Part shown: piece after piece, positions 32,599 to 41,138 of the stretch
Layout of the letters: each line of letters begins with the position of its first letter
Numbering within the stretch: the stretch's first letter is position 1
The notes under the pieces: model-generated
Told to the model about the DNA's origin: nothing
The model's database searches: none
The model's input: only the letters and a program-made list of their open reading frames with translations
Source of the DNA: Halopenitus persicus
GTDB taxonomy: Archaea > Halobacteriota > Halobacteria > Halobacteriales > Haloferacaceae
DNA: 64,000 nucleotides
Reading direction: 5' to 3'
NCBI RefSeq assembly: GCF_002355635.1
Contig: NZ_AP017558.1
Span: 1,798,001-1,862,000 of the forward strand
Translations under genes and position numbers: made by a program

Positions 32599-34206
32599 TC
32601 ACCCGACGTTCTTCTCCTCGTCGTCCCAGAACTCCTCGCGGAGCTCGTACTTCTGGATCTTGCCGGTCGAGGTCTGCGGGAGGGCGTCGCGGAACTCGAC
32701 GCTGGTCGGACACTTGTAGTGAGCAAGCCGCTCGCGGGTGAACTCGATCAGCTCGTCCTCGGTGAGGTCGGAGTCCTCGGCGGTCACGACCAGTGCCTTC
32801 GGCGTCTCGCCCCACTTCTCGTGGGGGACGCCGATGACCGCGGCGACCTGCACGTCGGGGTGTTCGTAGATGACGTCCTGGACCTCGATCGTCGAGATGT
32901 TTTCCCCGCCGGAGATGATGACGTCCTTCTTCCGGTCGACGATCGTGAGCATCCGGTCGTCGTCCCAGGTGGCGATGTCGCCCGTGTGGAACCAGCCGTC
33001 GCGCCGGTCGTGGAACGCCCGGTGGGTCTCGTCGGGCTTGTTCCAGTAGCGGTCGAGCACCTGGTTGCCGCGAACGATCACCTCGCCCTGGGTCTCGTCG
33101 TCGGTCGGAACCGGCTCGCCGTGCTGGTCGACGACGAGGATCTCCGTGTTGAGCGTGGCGAAGCCGGGTTTGTTGATGATGTCGTACTTATCGCCCTGCT
33201 GGATCTTCCGTCGGGAGTTGCTGGTCGTGACGATCGGTCCGGTCTCGGTGGCGCCGTAGGCGTGGATGATCCGCCAGCCGAGCTCGTCCTCGACCTCCCG
33301 GATCGTGCTCTTCGGCGGCGGGCTCGCGGCCGTCTCGACGCGCACCGGCTTCTCGCCGGTCGCGGGCACGTCGGCGTCCTCGTAATAGTCCAACAGCATG
33401 TTCAACACCGTCGGCGCACCGCCGAGGTAGCTCACGTCGTGGTTGGCGATGTGCTCGAAGACGGTCTCGGGATCGAACTGTTCGAGGATGACGTGGGTGC
33501 CGCCGATCCCGGTGAGGCCGTAGATGTGTCCCCACCCGTTGATGTGGAACATCGGCGAGGTCCACAACAGCGTGTCGTCGTCCTCGAACTCGACGTGATG
33601 GGAGTGGATCAGCGCGTGGTAATGCTGGATCCGATGGGTGTGGACGACTCCCTTCGGGTCGCCGGTGGTGCCGCTGGTGTAGAGGATGGTCGCGTCGTCC
33701 TCCTCCGAGAGGTCCGGCCGGTCCGGCTGATCCGGGGAGTGCTCGGCGAGCACGTCCTCGTAGCCGTGCCAGCCCTCCCCGGCGGCGTCCCCGTCGTAGG
33801 CGACCCACTGCTCGACCGAGGTGCCCGCCTCGACGTCGGTCCCCCGGAGATGGTCGACCTTCTCGGTGAACCCCGTATGGGAGATCAGCACCGAGGGCGA
33901 GCTGTCGTCGACGAGGTAATCGTACTCGGTCGGCTGCAGCCGGAAGTTGAGCGGGACGAACAGCGCGCCGATCTGCATCGTCGCGTACAGCGTCTCGATG
34001 AACCGGTGGGAGTTCGGCGACAACAGCGCCACGCGGTCGCCCTTCTCGATGCCCCACTCCAACAGCGCGTTCGAGAGCCGGTTGATGCGGTCGTTCAGCT
34101 CGTTGTAGGTGAACTCTGTTCCGTCCGCGGCGATGACGCCGACGTCGTCGCCGAAGAGCGTGACTGCCCTGTCGAGGAAGTCCGTCGTGAGTAGTGGTCG
34201 TTTCAT
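32599..34206 (-). CDS. AMP-forming acyl-CoA synthetase
   Basis: 535-aa ANL-superfamily ligase (fatty or aromatic acid to acyl-CoA). Motifs: ATP loop ILYTSGTTGDPKGVVHTH, WTSPMFHINGWGHIYG, IIHAYGATETGPI, DGWFHTGDIATWDDD, DRKKDVIISGGENIS, C-terminal catalytic Lys in TSTGKIQKYELR. The start at 34206 matches the family. The frame stays open to an ATG at 34371, adding 55 residues with three TTLTQPR-type repeats that look non-native. Its likely partners are the beta-oxidation operon and the adjacent VOC epimerase. Confidence 0.9.
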   Translation of the reverse strand: MKRPLLTTDFLDRAVTLFGDDVGVIAADGTEFTYNELNDRINRLSNALLEWGIEKGDRVALLSPNSHRFIETLYATMQIGALFVPLNFRLQPTEYDYLVDDSSPSVLISHTGFTEKVDHLRGTDVEAGTSVEQWVAYDGDAAGEGWHGYEDVLAEHSPDQPDRPDLSEEDDATILYTSGTTGDPKGVVHTHRIQHYHALIHSHHVEFEDDDTLLWTSPMFHINGWGHIYGLTGIGGTHVILEQFDPETVFEHIANHDVSYLGGAPTVLNMLLDYYEDADVPATGEKPVRVETAASPPPKSTIREVEDELGWRIIHAYGATETGPIVTTSNSRRKIQQGDKYDIINKPGFATLNTEILVVDQHGEPVPTDDETQGEVIVRGNQVLDRYWNKPDETHRAFHDRRDGWFHTGDIATWDDDRMLTIVDRKKDVIISGGENISTIEVQDVIYEHPDVQVAAVIGVPHEKWGETPKALVVTAEDSDLTEDELIEFTRERLAHYKCPTSVEFRDALPQTSTGKIQKYELREEFWDDEEKNVG

Positions 34207-34520
34207 GGGTGATCTTTCGGATGTGGATTCGTCGGTGTGAGCGGGTTCGTCGGTGTTCGTCGATGTGGTTCGTGGCTGCGTCAGCGTGGTTCGTGGCTGC
34301 GTCAGCGTGGTTCGTGGCTGCGTCGGCGCGGCGTAACCTGCGACCGCCCCGGTCGCCATCTCCCGCGGCACGATGGCGTCCCCTCGTGCCGACGGTCGGC
34401 ACGTGAGTGTGAGTGTCTGACGATGATCGTCGCCAACGGGACATCATATTTTACATAGTAATTTAAACTTTCGGGAATTCTTTCCAATCAATACGCCCAG
34501 GCCGGATCTCGGCACCCCGT
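34207..34520. other. 314-bp region upstream of acyl-CoA synthetase
   Basis: It contains three 21-bp repeats (34265-34327), a perfect 8-bp inverted repeat CGTGCCGA-CGG-TCGGCACG (34385-34403) and an AT-rich block (34441-34475) with the only TATA candidates (minus strand, around 34455-34468). If used, the synthetase mRNA would have a leader of about 220 nt containing the hairpin. Confidence 0.5.
34265..34327. repeat. 21-bp tandem repeat (3 copies)
   Basis: Units start at 34265, 34286 and 34307 and contain GTGGTTCGTGGCTGCGTC; one substitution in the last copy. In the 5' leader of the acyl-CoA synthetase. Confidence 0.93.
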
Positions 34521-34997
34521 TCACTCCCGAGAGAGGCGGTCGTCGCCGACGAACAGGTCCGTTGGTGCGTACTCCCGGTTCTCGGGATAGGCCGCGGTGT
34601 ACTCCATCAGCTGGAACAGCGTTCCGGTCGGGTTCCGCGGGGACACGAACGCCTCGGTCCACTCGGCGTACTCCTCGCGGTCGACGACCTGGAAGCCCGT
34701 GGCCTCCAGCGTTGCGGTCATCGCGTCGATGTCGGCGACCTCGATCGTCACGTGATGGAGGCCGGGGCCGTGCCGGTCGAGGTACTCGGTCAGGAACGAC
34801 TCCTCGGCGACCGGCTCGATGAGCTCGATCCGCGATCCGTCGCCCAGCTCGTAGTAGACCCACCGGAACCGGTCGTCGACGACGTCGTCTATCAGTCGGT
34901 CACAGCCGAGCGCGGCCAACAGCGGCTCGGCCGACTCGACGTCCTCGACGGCGATGCCGACGTGATCGACCCTCGCGGGTGGTCCGCCATCGTTCAT
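34521..34997 (-). CDS. VOC-family protein, methylmalonyl-CoA epimerase-like
   Basis: 158-aa vicinal-oxygen-chelate fold with two repeats: VDHVGIAVEDVESAEPLLAA (first metal His) and GPGLHHVTIEVADIDAMTAT (second metal His), Glu ligands in RIELIEP and LFQLMEY. Length and motifs fit methylmalonyl-CoA epimerase or glyoxalase I-like enzymes. Epimerase fits the acyl-CoA context (odd-chain or branched-chain degradation), but no mutase is present here. A minus-strand TATA-like element (around 35023-35032) gives a leaderless start. Confidence 0.8.
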   Translation of the reverse strand: MNDGGPPARVDHVGIAVEDVESAEPLLAALGCDRLIDDVVDDRFRWVYYELGDGSRIELIEPVAEESFLTEYLDRHGPGLHHVTIEVADIDAMTATLEATGFQVVDREEYAEWTEAFVSPRNPTGTLFQLMEYTAAYPENREYAPTDLFVGDDRLSRE

Positions 34998-35146
34998 ACC
35001 TGCCCATCGACGTACACATTGTTAATTATTGCCGTCGATCCGATACCTCGCGACGGCACGCGACGGGGGTGGACTCCACGGCTCGACCACCCATTACCGC
35101 AGCGCCCGGACAACGGGAAATTATTTACCACCCTCAACGTATTTTA

Positions 35147-35161
35147 TGGTATGTATTACCA
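35147..35161. promoter_or_regulatory. palindrome TGGTA-N5-TACCA by TATA of regulator gene
   Basis: TGGTATGTATTACCA overlaps the 3' edge of the TATA-like ATTTTAT (35141-35147), about 46 nt before the regulator ATG at 35207. Extra TTACCA and CGGTATT half-sites flank it. Probable autoregulatory site. Confidence 0.5.
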
Positions 35162-35206
35162 ATCGGTATTTCATCGCGGCGCGGTCGGCGGGACGGTGAT
35201 CGGCCG

Positions 35207-35893
35207 ATGACCGCCGACGACGAGGCTTCGGACGCCGCCGAGGGGACTCCCGTCAACCGTGATCGGGACGAGAACGCGGCGTCGGCCGCCGGAAGCGGCT
35301 CCGAATCGGCCGTGCCGGACGAGGATCCGACCGAAAGCTTCTCGACCTCCCGGCCTCGCCACTCCCTACGTGAGATGACCGACACCGAACCGGAGTGGGA
35401 CTTCAAGGAGCGCGACGTGATGATCCTCCGCGAGCTGGCCCGGGACCCCCAGCTGTCGGCTCGGGAGCTGACCGACGTCCTCGAGGCGGAACACGGGATC
35501 GACGTCTCACACGTCACCGTGAGCAAGTCGATACGAAACATGCGCGACGCGAACGTCTTCCGGGAGGCGATCCTCCCGAACGAGGCGTACTTCAGCTTCT
35601 CGCTGTTCGAGTTCCAGTTCAACCCCGAACACTTCGAGGACGGCTGGCGCGACGCGATGGAACACATCCGCGAGGACAAGAGCACCCTGTTTTACTTCCT
35701 GTGTGACGGGGCCTACCAGTGGCGCGCAGTGATGATGTTCCCCAGCAGCGAGGCCGAGTCCAAGTGGATCCACGAGTTCTACAAGGAGCACGGCAAGGTG
35801 ATCAACAATCTCCGCAACCACGCGTTGACGAACGTGCTCAAGTTCGGAACCGATCCCGAGCTGTTCGAGAACATCACCGACGGCCGGGAGTGA
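35207..35893 (+). CDS. Lrp-like winged-helix transcriptional regulator
   Basis: 228 aa. A disordered acidic N-terminus (about 60 residues) is followed by a wHTH: DFKERDVMILRELARDPQLS, ELTDVLEAEHGIDVSHVTVS, KSIRNMRDANVFREAILPN. The C-terminal domain (YFSFSLFEFQFNPEHFED...FYFLCDGAYQWRAVMMFPS) looks like a sensory or dimer domain, not a classical RAM domain. ATG at 35374 (MTDTEPEWDF) would give a compact 172-aa protein and is a real alternative. It is divergent from the VOC epimerase, so it may control the acyl-CoA genes next door. Confidence 0.82.
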   Translation: MTADDEASDAAEGTPVNRDRDENAASAAGSGSESAVPDEDPTESFSTSRPRHSLREMTDTEPEWDFKERDVMILRELARDPQLSARELTDVLEAEHGIDVSHVTVSKSIRNMRDANVFREAILPNEAYFSFSLFEFQFNPEHFEDGWRDAMEHIREDKSTLFYFLCDGAYQWRAVMMFPSSEAESKWIHEFYKEHGKVINNLRNHALTNVLKFGTDPELFENITDGRE

Positions 35894-35983
35894 GGCAGCG
35901 GTTCGAGGGGAAGAAGCGGGACGGCGGTCCGACTCCCACGAGCAGCCGTCCTCACCGGTTCGGATCTGATCCGCGGAAGAAAA

Positions 35984-36065
35984 CGCCGGGAGAGGGATTT
36001 GAACCCTCGATCCCGTGAGGGAACACGCTTTCCAGGCGTGCGCCTTGCCACTCGGCCATCCCGGC
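35984..36065 (-). tRNA. tRNA-Ser (anticodon GGA)
   Basis: 82-nt class II tRNA on the minus strand: acceptor GCCGGGA/TCCCGGC, discriminator G, anticodon stem CACGC/GCGTG with loop CTGGAAA (anticodon GGA), long variable arm around TTCCCTCACGGGATC, T-loop TTCAAAT. A TATA-like element (minus strand, complement of TGTTAAAC at 36091-36098) lies 26-33 nt upstream. No intron, CCA not encoded. Confidence 0.95.
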
Positions 36066-36092
36066 TCGATTCGTCCTACTGCCGTCCGACTG

Positions 36093-36341
36093 TTAAACCC
36101 TTCTTTTCGCCCGCAGGCGGTGCTCGAGTGCGTAGGCGATCCCGGCCACGACCGCGGCGACCGCGACCGCGATGAGCACCGTGCCGCCGATCCCGACCGG
36201 GAGCGCTCCGGCGCTGACCAGCCGGTAGCCCTGTATCGCGACCAGAAACGAGAACCCGCCGACGATCCCCCACAGCGCCGCCGACTTCGCGCGGGCGGCG
36301 GGCGTGGCCGGCGTTCCGGGAACGGGGTCGTCGTCGGTCAC
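36093..36341 (-). CDS. small two-TM membrane protein
   Basis: 82 aa: acidic N-terminus (MTDDDPVPGTPATPAARAKS), membrane segments ALWGIVGGFSFLVAIQGYRL and GTVLIAVAVAAVVAGIAYAL, basic C-terminus. It looks like a haloarchaeal conserved hypothetical; no function assigned. Its 3' end overlaps the tRNA-Ser promoter. Confidence 0.6.
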   Translation of the reverse strand: MTDDDPVPGTPATPAARAKSAALWGIVGGFSFLVAIQGYRLVSAGALPVGIGGTVLIAVAVAAVVAGIAYALEHRLRAKRRV

Positions 36342-36391
36342 ACGCGCCGTTCGTCCGGTCGCGCCTTCAACGTCCCGGATCGCGTCGTATC

Positions 36392-36501
36392 ACCGTCGCG
36401 CCACCGCCGCATTACCGCCGCATCACCGCCGCATTACCGCCGCATTACCGCCGCATCACCGCCGCATCACCGCCGCATTACCGTCGCGCCACCGCCGTGT
36501 C
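36392..36501. repeat. 11-bp tandem array downstream of ilvA
   Basis: Ten contiguous 11-bp units, mostly ACCGCCGCATT or ACCGCCGCATC, with diverged first (ACCGTCGCGCC), ninth and tenth units. The array begins about 20 nt past the ilvA stop (minus strand). Confidence 0.93.
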
Positions 36502-36521
36502 CCGTCGGTCGTGTCGGGTCC

Positions 36522-37733
36522 TCACGCGAGGATCTCGACCTCGTAGCCGTCCGCCTCCAGGCTCGCGACGATCGCCGCGGCGTGTTCGGCGTCGTGGGTC
36601 TCCATCTCCACCTCGAGGTCCGCGGCGTTGACCGCGACGTCCCGGGAGGTCCGGTCGTGGTGGACCGCGTAGACGTTGGCCCCGTGGTCCGAGACGATGC
36701 TTGCCACGCGCTCCAGCTCCCCCGGCCGGTCCTTCAGCGCCATCTTCACCTTCAAATATCGACCCATCTCGATGAGTCCGCGCATGATGACGGTCGTCAG
36801 GCGGTTCATGTCGATGTTCCCGCCACACAGCGCGGCCACGATCGTCTCGTCGTCCTCGTATGCGAACGCCTCCGCGAGGACGGCCGCCAGCGGCACCGCG
36901 CCCGCCCCCTCGACGAGGACCTTCGAGCGCTCCAATAGCAGCGTGAGCGCGTGGGCGATCTCCGTGTCCGAGACGGTCACGACCTCGTCGACGCGCTCCC
37001 GGATGACCTCGAAGGGGATCTCGCCGACCGACCGCGTCGCGATCCCGTCGGCGATCGTGTCGACGCTGTCGATCGTCTCGACCCGGCCGGACGCCAGCGA
37101 CTGGGCGGCCGAGGCGGCGCCCTCCGCCTGGACGCCGACGACCCGCACGTCGTCGAGCTCCTCGGTGACCGCCGTGGCGATCCCCGCGATGAGCCCGCCG
37201 CCGCCGATCGGAACGACGACGGTGTCGGCCTGCGGGCAGTCCTCGGCGATCTCCAGGCCGATCGTCCCCTGACCGGCCATCACCGCCTCGTCGTTGAACG
37301 CGTGGACGTACGTCCGGTCCTCCGCGGCCTCGATCTCGTGGGCCCGCGCCTGCGCCTCCTGGTAGTCGATCCCGTGGAGCACGACCTCCCCGCCGTACCC
37401 GCGCGTGGCCTTCACCTTCGAGACCGGCGCGTGCTCGGGCATCACGATCGTCGACTCGACGTCAGCGCGCGCGGCCGCGAGCGCGACGCCCTGCGCGTGG
37501 TTGCCCGCGCTCGCGGTCACCACGCCCGCCTCGCGCTCGGCCGGCGAGAGGGTGGCGATCCGGTTCGTCGCCCCGCGGATCTTGAACGCGCCGGTTCGCT
37601 GAAACGTCTCCAACTTGAGGTGGACGTCCGCGCCCGTCAGCTCCGAGAAGGTGCGGGACCGCTCGAGGGGAGTCCGCCGGGCGACCTCCTCGACCCGCTC
37701 GCGGGCGGCGCGGACGTCATCGATCGACAGCAT
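36522..37733 (-). CDS. ilvA: threonine ammonia-lyase
   Basis: 403-aa PLP enzyme converting threonine to 2-oxobutanoate (isoleucine route or catabolism). Schiff-base Lys51 in FQRTGAFKIRGA; VTASAGNHAQGVALAA; PIGGGGLIAGIATAV phosphate loop; C-terminal ACT domain from about residue 330 (MALKDRPGELERVASIVSDH). Start at 37733 fits the family; a TATA-like element (about 37760-37767, minus strand) gives a leaderless transcript. Longer readings to 37856 look non-native. Confidence 0.92.
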   Translation of the reverse strand: MLSIDDVRAARERVEEVARRTPLERSRTFSELTGADVHLKLETFQRTGAFKIRGATNRIATLSPAEREAGVVTASAGNHAQGVALAAARADVESTIVMPEHAPVSKVKATRGYGGEVVLHGIDYQEAQARAHEIEAAEDRTYVHAFNDEAVMAGQGTIGLEIAEDCPQADTVVVPIGGGGLIAGIATAVTEELDDVRVVGVQAEGAASAAQSLASGRVETIDSVDTIADGIATRSVGEIPFEVIRERVDEVVTVSDTEIAHALTLLLERSKVLVEGAGAVPLAAVLAEAFAYEDDETIVAALCGGNIDMNRLTTVIMRGLIEMGRYLKVKMALKDRPGELERVASIVSDHGANVYAVHHDRTSRDVAVNAADLEVEMETHDAEHAAAIVASLEADGYEVEILA

Positions 37734-38091
37734 CGTCCCCACCTGGACGCCGCGACCGCTAATGGTTTCGGGTCCGATCGCCGGCGGACGACGCGTCGCT
37801 GGATCGGCGTGCGACGGACCACGGGACGCGCCGGGTCGAGTAGGACGATGAACCACGGGACGCGCCGCTGGACGGAAGCGATGTGGGGAAAGGGGGAATG
37901 CACGCGTGTGACGTGCATCTGTAGGGTACGGCTCCGATTATAAAAAGGTCCGGCTGGCACAGTGAAAGTATAACCGTGGGAGGGCGGTGACCCGGATCGG
38001 ACGTCGGACGGCCGTCGTCGCGTCGTCGTTCGGGCTGACTCGTCCGCCACCGGCGTTCCCTTTTAAGTATCCCCTCGCCGTTCGCCCCGAT
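37734..38091. other. 358-bp divergent gap with orphan promoter and palindrome
   Basis: No gene is assigned. Contents: a 16-bp direct repeat ACCACGGGACGCGCCG (37818-37833 and 37852-37867); a perfect inverted repeat ATGCACG-N7-CGTGCAT (37898-37918); a strong TATA-like GATTATAAAAAGG (37936-37948); a second AGTATAACC (37967-37975); and CTTTTAAG (38060-38067), which serves the gene at 38092. Confidence 0.5.
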
Positions 38092-39642
38092 ATGGACCTG
38101 TCAGCCGCCCTGACGAACGCCGTCGCCGCCTACCGGCGACGCCCCACGGACCTCCTGCCCTTCTACGTGCTCGGGACGGCGATCCCGGTCATCACGCGCG
38201 CGGTCACGGCCGTCGGATTCGTGGCCGCCTACGCGTATCTCGAGATGACCGGCCGGGTCGGGCGCGTCCGAGCCGCGCTCGCTGAGGGGGACCTCGGATC
38301 GATGCCCGACCCGGAGACCGACCCGGCCGCGTTCCAGCGGTGGACCGACTCCCTGAGCACCGTTCTCGAGCCGCTCGCCGATCCCGTCGTCCTCGGCGTG
38401 ATCGCCGCGACGCTGGCGGCGACGATCGCGCTCTCGGTCGTCCTCTCGGCGGGCGTCTCGGCCGGCCAGTACGCCGCCTGTCTCGCCCGGCTGCGGGACG
38501 ACCGGGGCACGCTGGCCGGGATCGGCGGCGTTCGTGCCTACTGGCCCTCGATCCTCGGGGCGTACCTGCTCGAGGTCGCGATCTGGATCGCCGCCACCCT
38601 CGGCGCCGCGATCGCCGTCACGGTCGCCTCGGTGGTCCACCCGGTGCTCGGCGTGCTTGCGGCCCTCGCGGCGCTCCTCGGCTGGACGGTCATCGTGCTC
38701 TGTACCAGAGCCGTCTTCGCGTTCGCGCCCGTCGCGATCGTCGTCGACGACGTCGGCGTTCTCGGCGGGATCGACGCCGGACTCGGGTACGTCAGGGCGA
38801 ACCCGGCCGACGCGCTCGGCTACTACGCCCTGACGACCGCCGCGCTGTTCGTCGTGGCTTCAGCGGGCGGCGCCCTCGCGTTGGTGGAGGCCCCGAGCCT
38901 CGTCGGTCTCGCGAGCCTGCTCGTGGTGGCACCGGGACTCGATCTCGTCAAGACCGGCCTGTTCGGCCGGTGGCGCGAGGCGGTCGACTCCGTCGACCCG
39001 CCGGACGATCCCCTCCGCGAGTCGGTCCGTGCCGGCATCGGTCGCGGTTGGTCGGAGATGACCGAGTTCGTCCGAGCCACCCTCCCGACGCACGCGTTGG
39101 TCGTCGCGGTCGCGGTCGCGAGCTTCGCGCTCGGGTGGGTCGCTGCCGGTCCGTTCGAGGACGTGGTCACCGCCTCGATCGCGGCCCGCCTCGAGGGGCA
39201 TCTCCCACCCGCCGCGGCGGTCGAGTTCTTCGCGAACAACTGGACGGTCACGCTCGGAACCGCCTTCGCCGGCGTCGTCCTCGCGGTCCCGACCGTCGTC
39301 GCCCTCTGGTTCAACGGCTTCGTCTTCGGGATCGCCTTCCGGCTGGAGACGGACCTCCTGGAGCTCGTGGCGTTCGTGATCCCGCACGGACTCCTCGAGA
39401 TCCCGGCGCTGTTCGTCGCCGGCGCGGTCGGCCTGCAGCTCGGCCGGTCGGGCTGGCGGACCTGGCGCGGGAGCGACTCCCGCGTCGCCCTCGCGGACGA
39501 CCTCGAGCGCGCCTTCCGGGTGCTCGTCGGGGTGGGGATCCTCCTGCTGCTGGCGGGAGTGATCGAGGGCTTCGTGAGCCCGTACTACTTCCGGTTCGTT
39601 CGACCCTTCGTGCCGCCGTCGGTCGCCGAGGCGCTCGCCTGA
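38092..39642 (+). CDS. SpoIIM-family multi-spanning membrane protein
   Basis: 516 aa with about ten hydrophobic segments. The N-terminal about 290 residues resemble haloarchaeal permease-like membrane domains (DLLPFYVLGTAIPVITRAVT...); the C-terminal about 190 form the SpoIIM (PF01944) fold: FFANNWTVTLGTAFAGVVLA, LWFNGFVFGIAF, PHGLLEIPALFVAGAVGLQL. Function in archaea unknown. The TATA at 38060-38067 supports ATG 38092; a GTG at 37987 would extend it by 35 residues. Its last 58 bp overlap the convergent FAD-dehydrogenase gene. Confidence 0.8.
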   Translation: MDLSAALTNAVAAYRRRPTDLLPFYVLGTAIPVITRAVTAVGFVAAYAYLEMTGRVGRVRAALAEGDLGSMPDPETDPAAFQRWTDSLSTVLEPLADPVVLGVIAATLAATIALSVVLSAGVSAGQYAACLARLRDDRGTLAGIGGVRAYWPSILGAYLLEVAIWIAATLGAAIAVTVASVVHPVLGVLAALAALLGWTVIVLCTRAVFAFAPVAIVVDDVGVLGGIDAGLGYVRANPADALGYYALTTAALFVVASAGGALALVEAPSLVGLASLLVVAPGLDLVKTGLFGRWREAVDSVDPPDDPLRESVRAGIGRGWSEMTEFVRATLPTHALVVAVAVASFALGWVAAGPFEDVVTASIAARLEGHLPPAAAVEFFANNWTVTLGTAFAGVVLAVPTVVALWFNGFVFGIAFRLETDLLELVAFVIPHGLLEIPALFVAGAVGLQLGRSGWRTWRGSDSRVALADDLERAFRVLVGVGILLLLAGVIEGFVSPYYFRFVRPFVPPSVAEALA

Positions 39643-41027
39643 CCGTCCGCGTCCGGCAGCACCTTCCCCGGGTTCAGGATTCCGTTCGGGTCGAGCGTTT
39701 CCTTGACCGCGCGCATCGTCTCCACGCCCGCCGCCCCGTGCTCCCGCTCGAGGAACTTCCGCTTCCCGACGCCGATCCCGTGCTCGCCGGTGGCCGTCCC
39801 GCCGAGCTCGATCGCCCGGTCGACGATCTCGGCGTGGGCAGCCCGCGCTCGCTCGACCTCTTCCGGGTCGCCGTGGTCCGCGAACACGCCGTAATGGAGG
39901 TTCCCGTCCCCGGCGTGACCGAAGCAGGGGATGAACAGGTCGTACGACTCGGCCACCGACTGGACCGCCGCGATCATCTCCGGGTAGCGTCCGATCGGAA
40001 CCGTCACGTCGCCGGATCCCTCCATCTCGCGGTCGGGGTCGTACTCCTCGCTCGCGTAGGCGATCTCCTCGCGGGCGCGCCAGAGCTCGGCCATCTCGTC
40101 GCCGCTCGCGATCGCGAACTCGGCGACGTCGTGCGCCTCGACGATCGCCCGGTAGAAGTCGATCTCCTCGTCGATCCCGTGGTTGGCGTGGAACTCGACG
40201 AACGTCATCGGCCGTTCCGGCAGCTCGACGTCGGCGTAGGCGTTGACCATCCGCGCGGTTCGCTCGTCGATCAGCTCGAGCTTGGCGACGTCGACCCCCG
40301 AGGTGATCACGTCCGAGATCGCCTCGGTCGCGTCCTCGAGGGTCGGGAAGACTGCGCGACCACCCTTGATCTGCTCGGGACGGCCGGCAAGCTGGAGCGT
40401 CGCCCGCGTGACGACCCCGAGCGTTCCCTCGCTGCCGATCACGAGGTTCAGCAGGTTGTACCCGCTCGAGGTCTTGGCCGCCTTGCTGCCGACCGTCAGG
40501 ACCGTTCCGTCGGCACGAACGACCTCGAGCTCGAGCACCCAGTCGGCGACCTCGCCGTACTTCACCGTCTGCTGGCCCGAGGCGTCGGTGGCGATCATCC
40601 CGCCGATCGTCGAGATCGATCCCGAGGACGGTAGCGGCGGGAAGAAGAGCCCGCGCCCGGCCACCGCCTCGTTGACGGCCTCGCCGATGACGCCCGGCTC
40701 GACGTCGATCTGCAGGTCGTCGGGACGGATCTCGAGGATCGCATCCATCCGAGTCATGTCGAGGCTGATCCCGCCCTGGACGGGCGTCGCGTTCGCCTCC
40801 AGTCCGGTTCCGGCCGCGTACGGCGTCACCGGGACGCCGCGCTCGTTGGCCGCCGCCAGGATGGCCGAGACGTCGGCGGTCGATTCGGGAAACGCCACCG
40901 CGTCGGGTTCGACCGCCTGCCCCTTCCGGGTGCCGAAGTCGCTCGCGTGGTTCCGCCGGTCGGAGCTGCCGCGCGAAACCGACCCCTCGAGGTCGAGACC
41001 GTCGAGGAACGAACAGTCGTGGTGCAT
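39585..41027 (-). CDS. FAD-linked D-lactate/glycolate dehydrogenase
   Basis: 480-aa GlcD/DLD-type oxidoreductase. FAD_binding_4 domain: VTPYAAGTGLEANATPVQGG, FFPPLPSSGSISTIGGMIAT, SSGYNLLNLVIGSEGTLGVV; C-terminal FAD-oxidase domain with FIPCFGHAGDGNLHYGVFAD, GTATGEHGIGVGKRKFLERE and the ending DPNGILNPGKVL. Substrate is a 2-hydroxy acid (D-lactate most likely). The 25-residue C-terminal tail after GKVL runs into the SpoIIM gene on the other strand. TATA-like GCTTAAAC complement at 41051-41058. Confidence 0.9.
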   Translation of the reverse strand: MHHDCSFLDGLDLEGSVSRGSSDRRNHASDFGTRKGQAVEPDAVAFPESTADVSAILAAANERGVPVTPYAAGTGLEANATPVQGGISLDMTRMDAILEIRPDDLQIDVEPGVIGEAVNEAVAGRGLFFPPLPSSGSISTIGGMIATDASGQQTVKYGEVADWVLELEVVRADGTVLTVGSKAAKTSSGYNLLNLVIGSEGTLGVVTRATLQLAGRPEQIKGGRAVFPTLEDATEAISDVITSGVDVAKLELIDERTARMVNAYADVELPERPMTFVEFHANHGIDEEIDFYRAIVEAHDVAEFAIASGDEMAELWRAREEIAYASEEYDPDREMEGSGDVTVPIGRYPEMIAAVQSVAESYDLFIPCFGHAGDGNLHYGVFADHGDPEEVERARAAHAEIVDRAIELGGTATGEHGIGVGKRKFLEREHGAAGVETMRAVKETLDPNGILNPGKVLPDADGQASASATDGGTKGRTNRK

Positions 41028-41138
41028 ACGGTAGCAGGAGTGGGTGACGGGCTTAAACCCACCGCGGCGCTTCGCTTTCGGTCGGCGTTCGGATTCCGGT
41101 CGGCGTTCGGGTACCTGGGGTGATCGAGCCGGGGTTCG

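Noticed and set aside
36392-36501. CRISPR-like array
   Set aside because: Units of 11 bp are directly contiguous with no spacers and no cas genes are present; it is a minisatellite. The same holds for the other arrays.
37637-37918. Minus ORF starting at the orphan promoter (MHVTRVHSPFPH...)
   Set aside because: It overlaps the ilvA start in another frame, is Arg/Pro-rich and shows no family resemblance; kept only as a reason to map transcripts.
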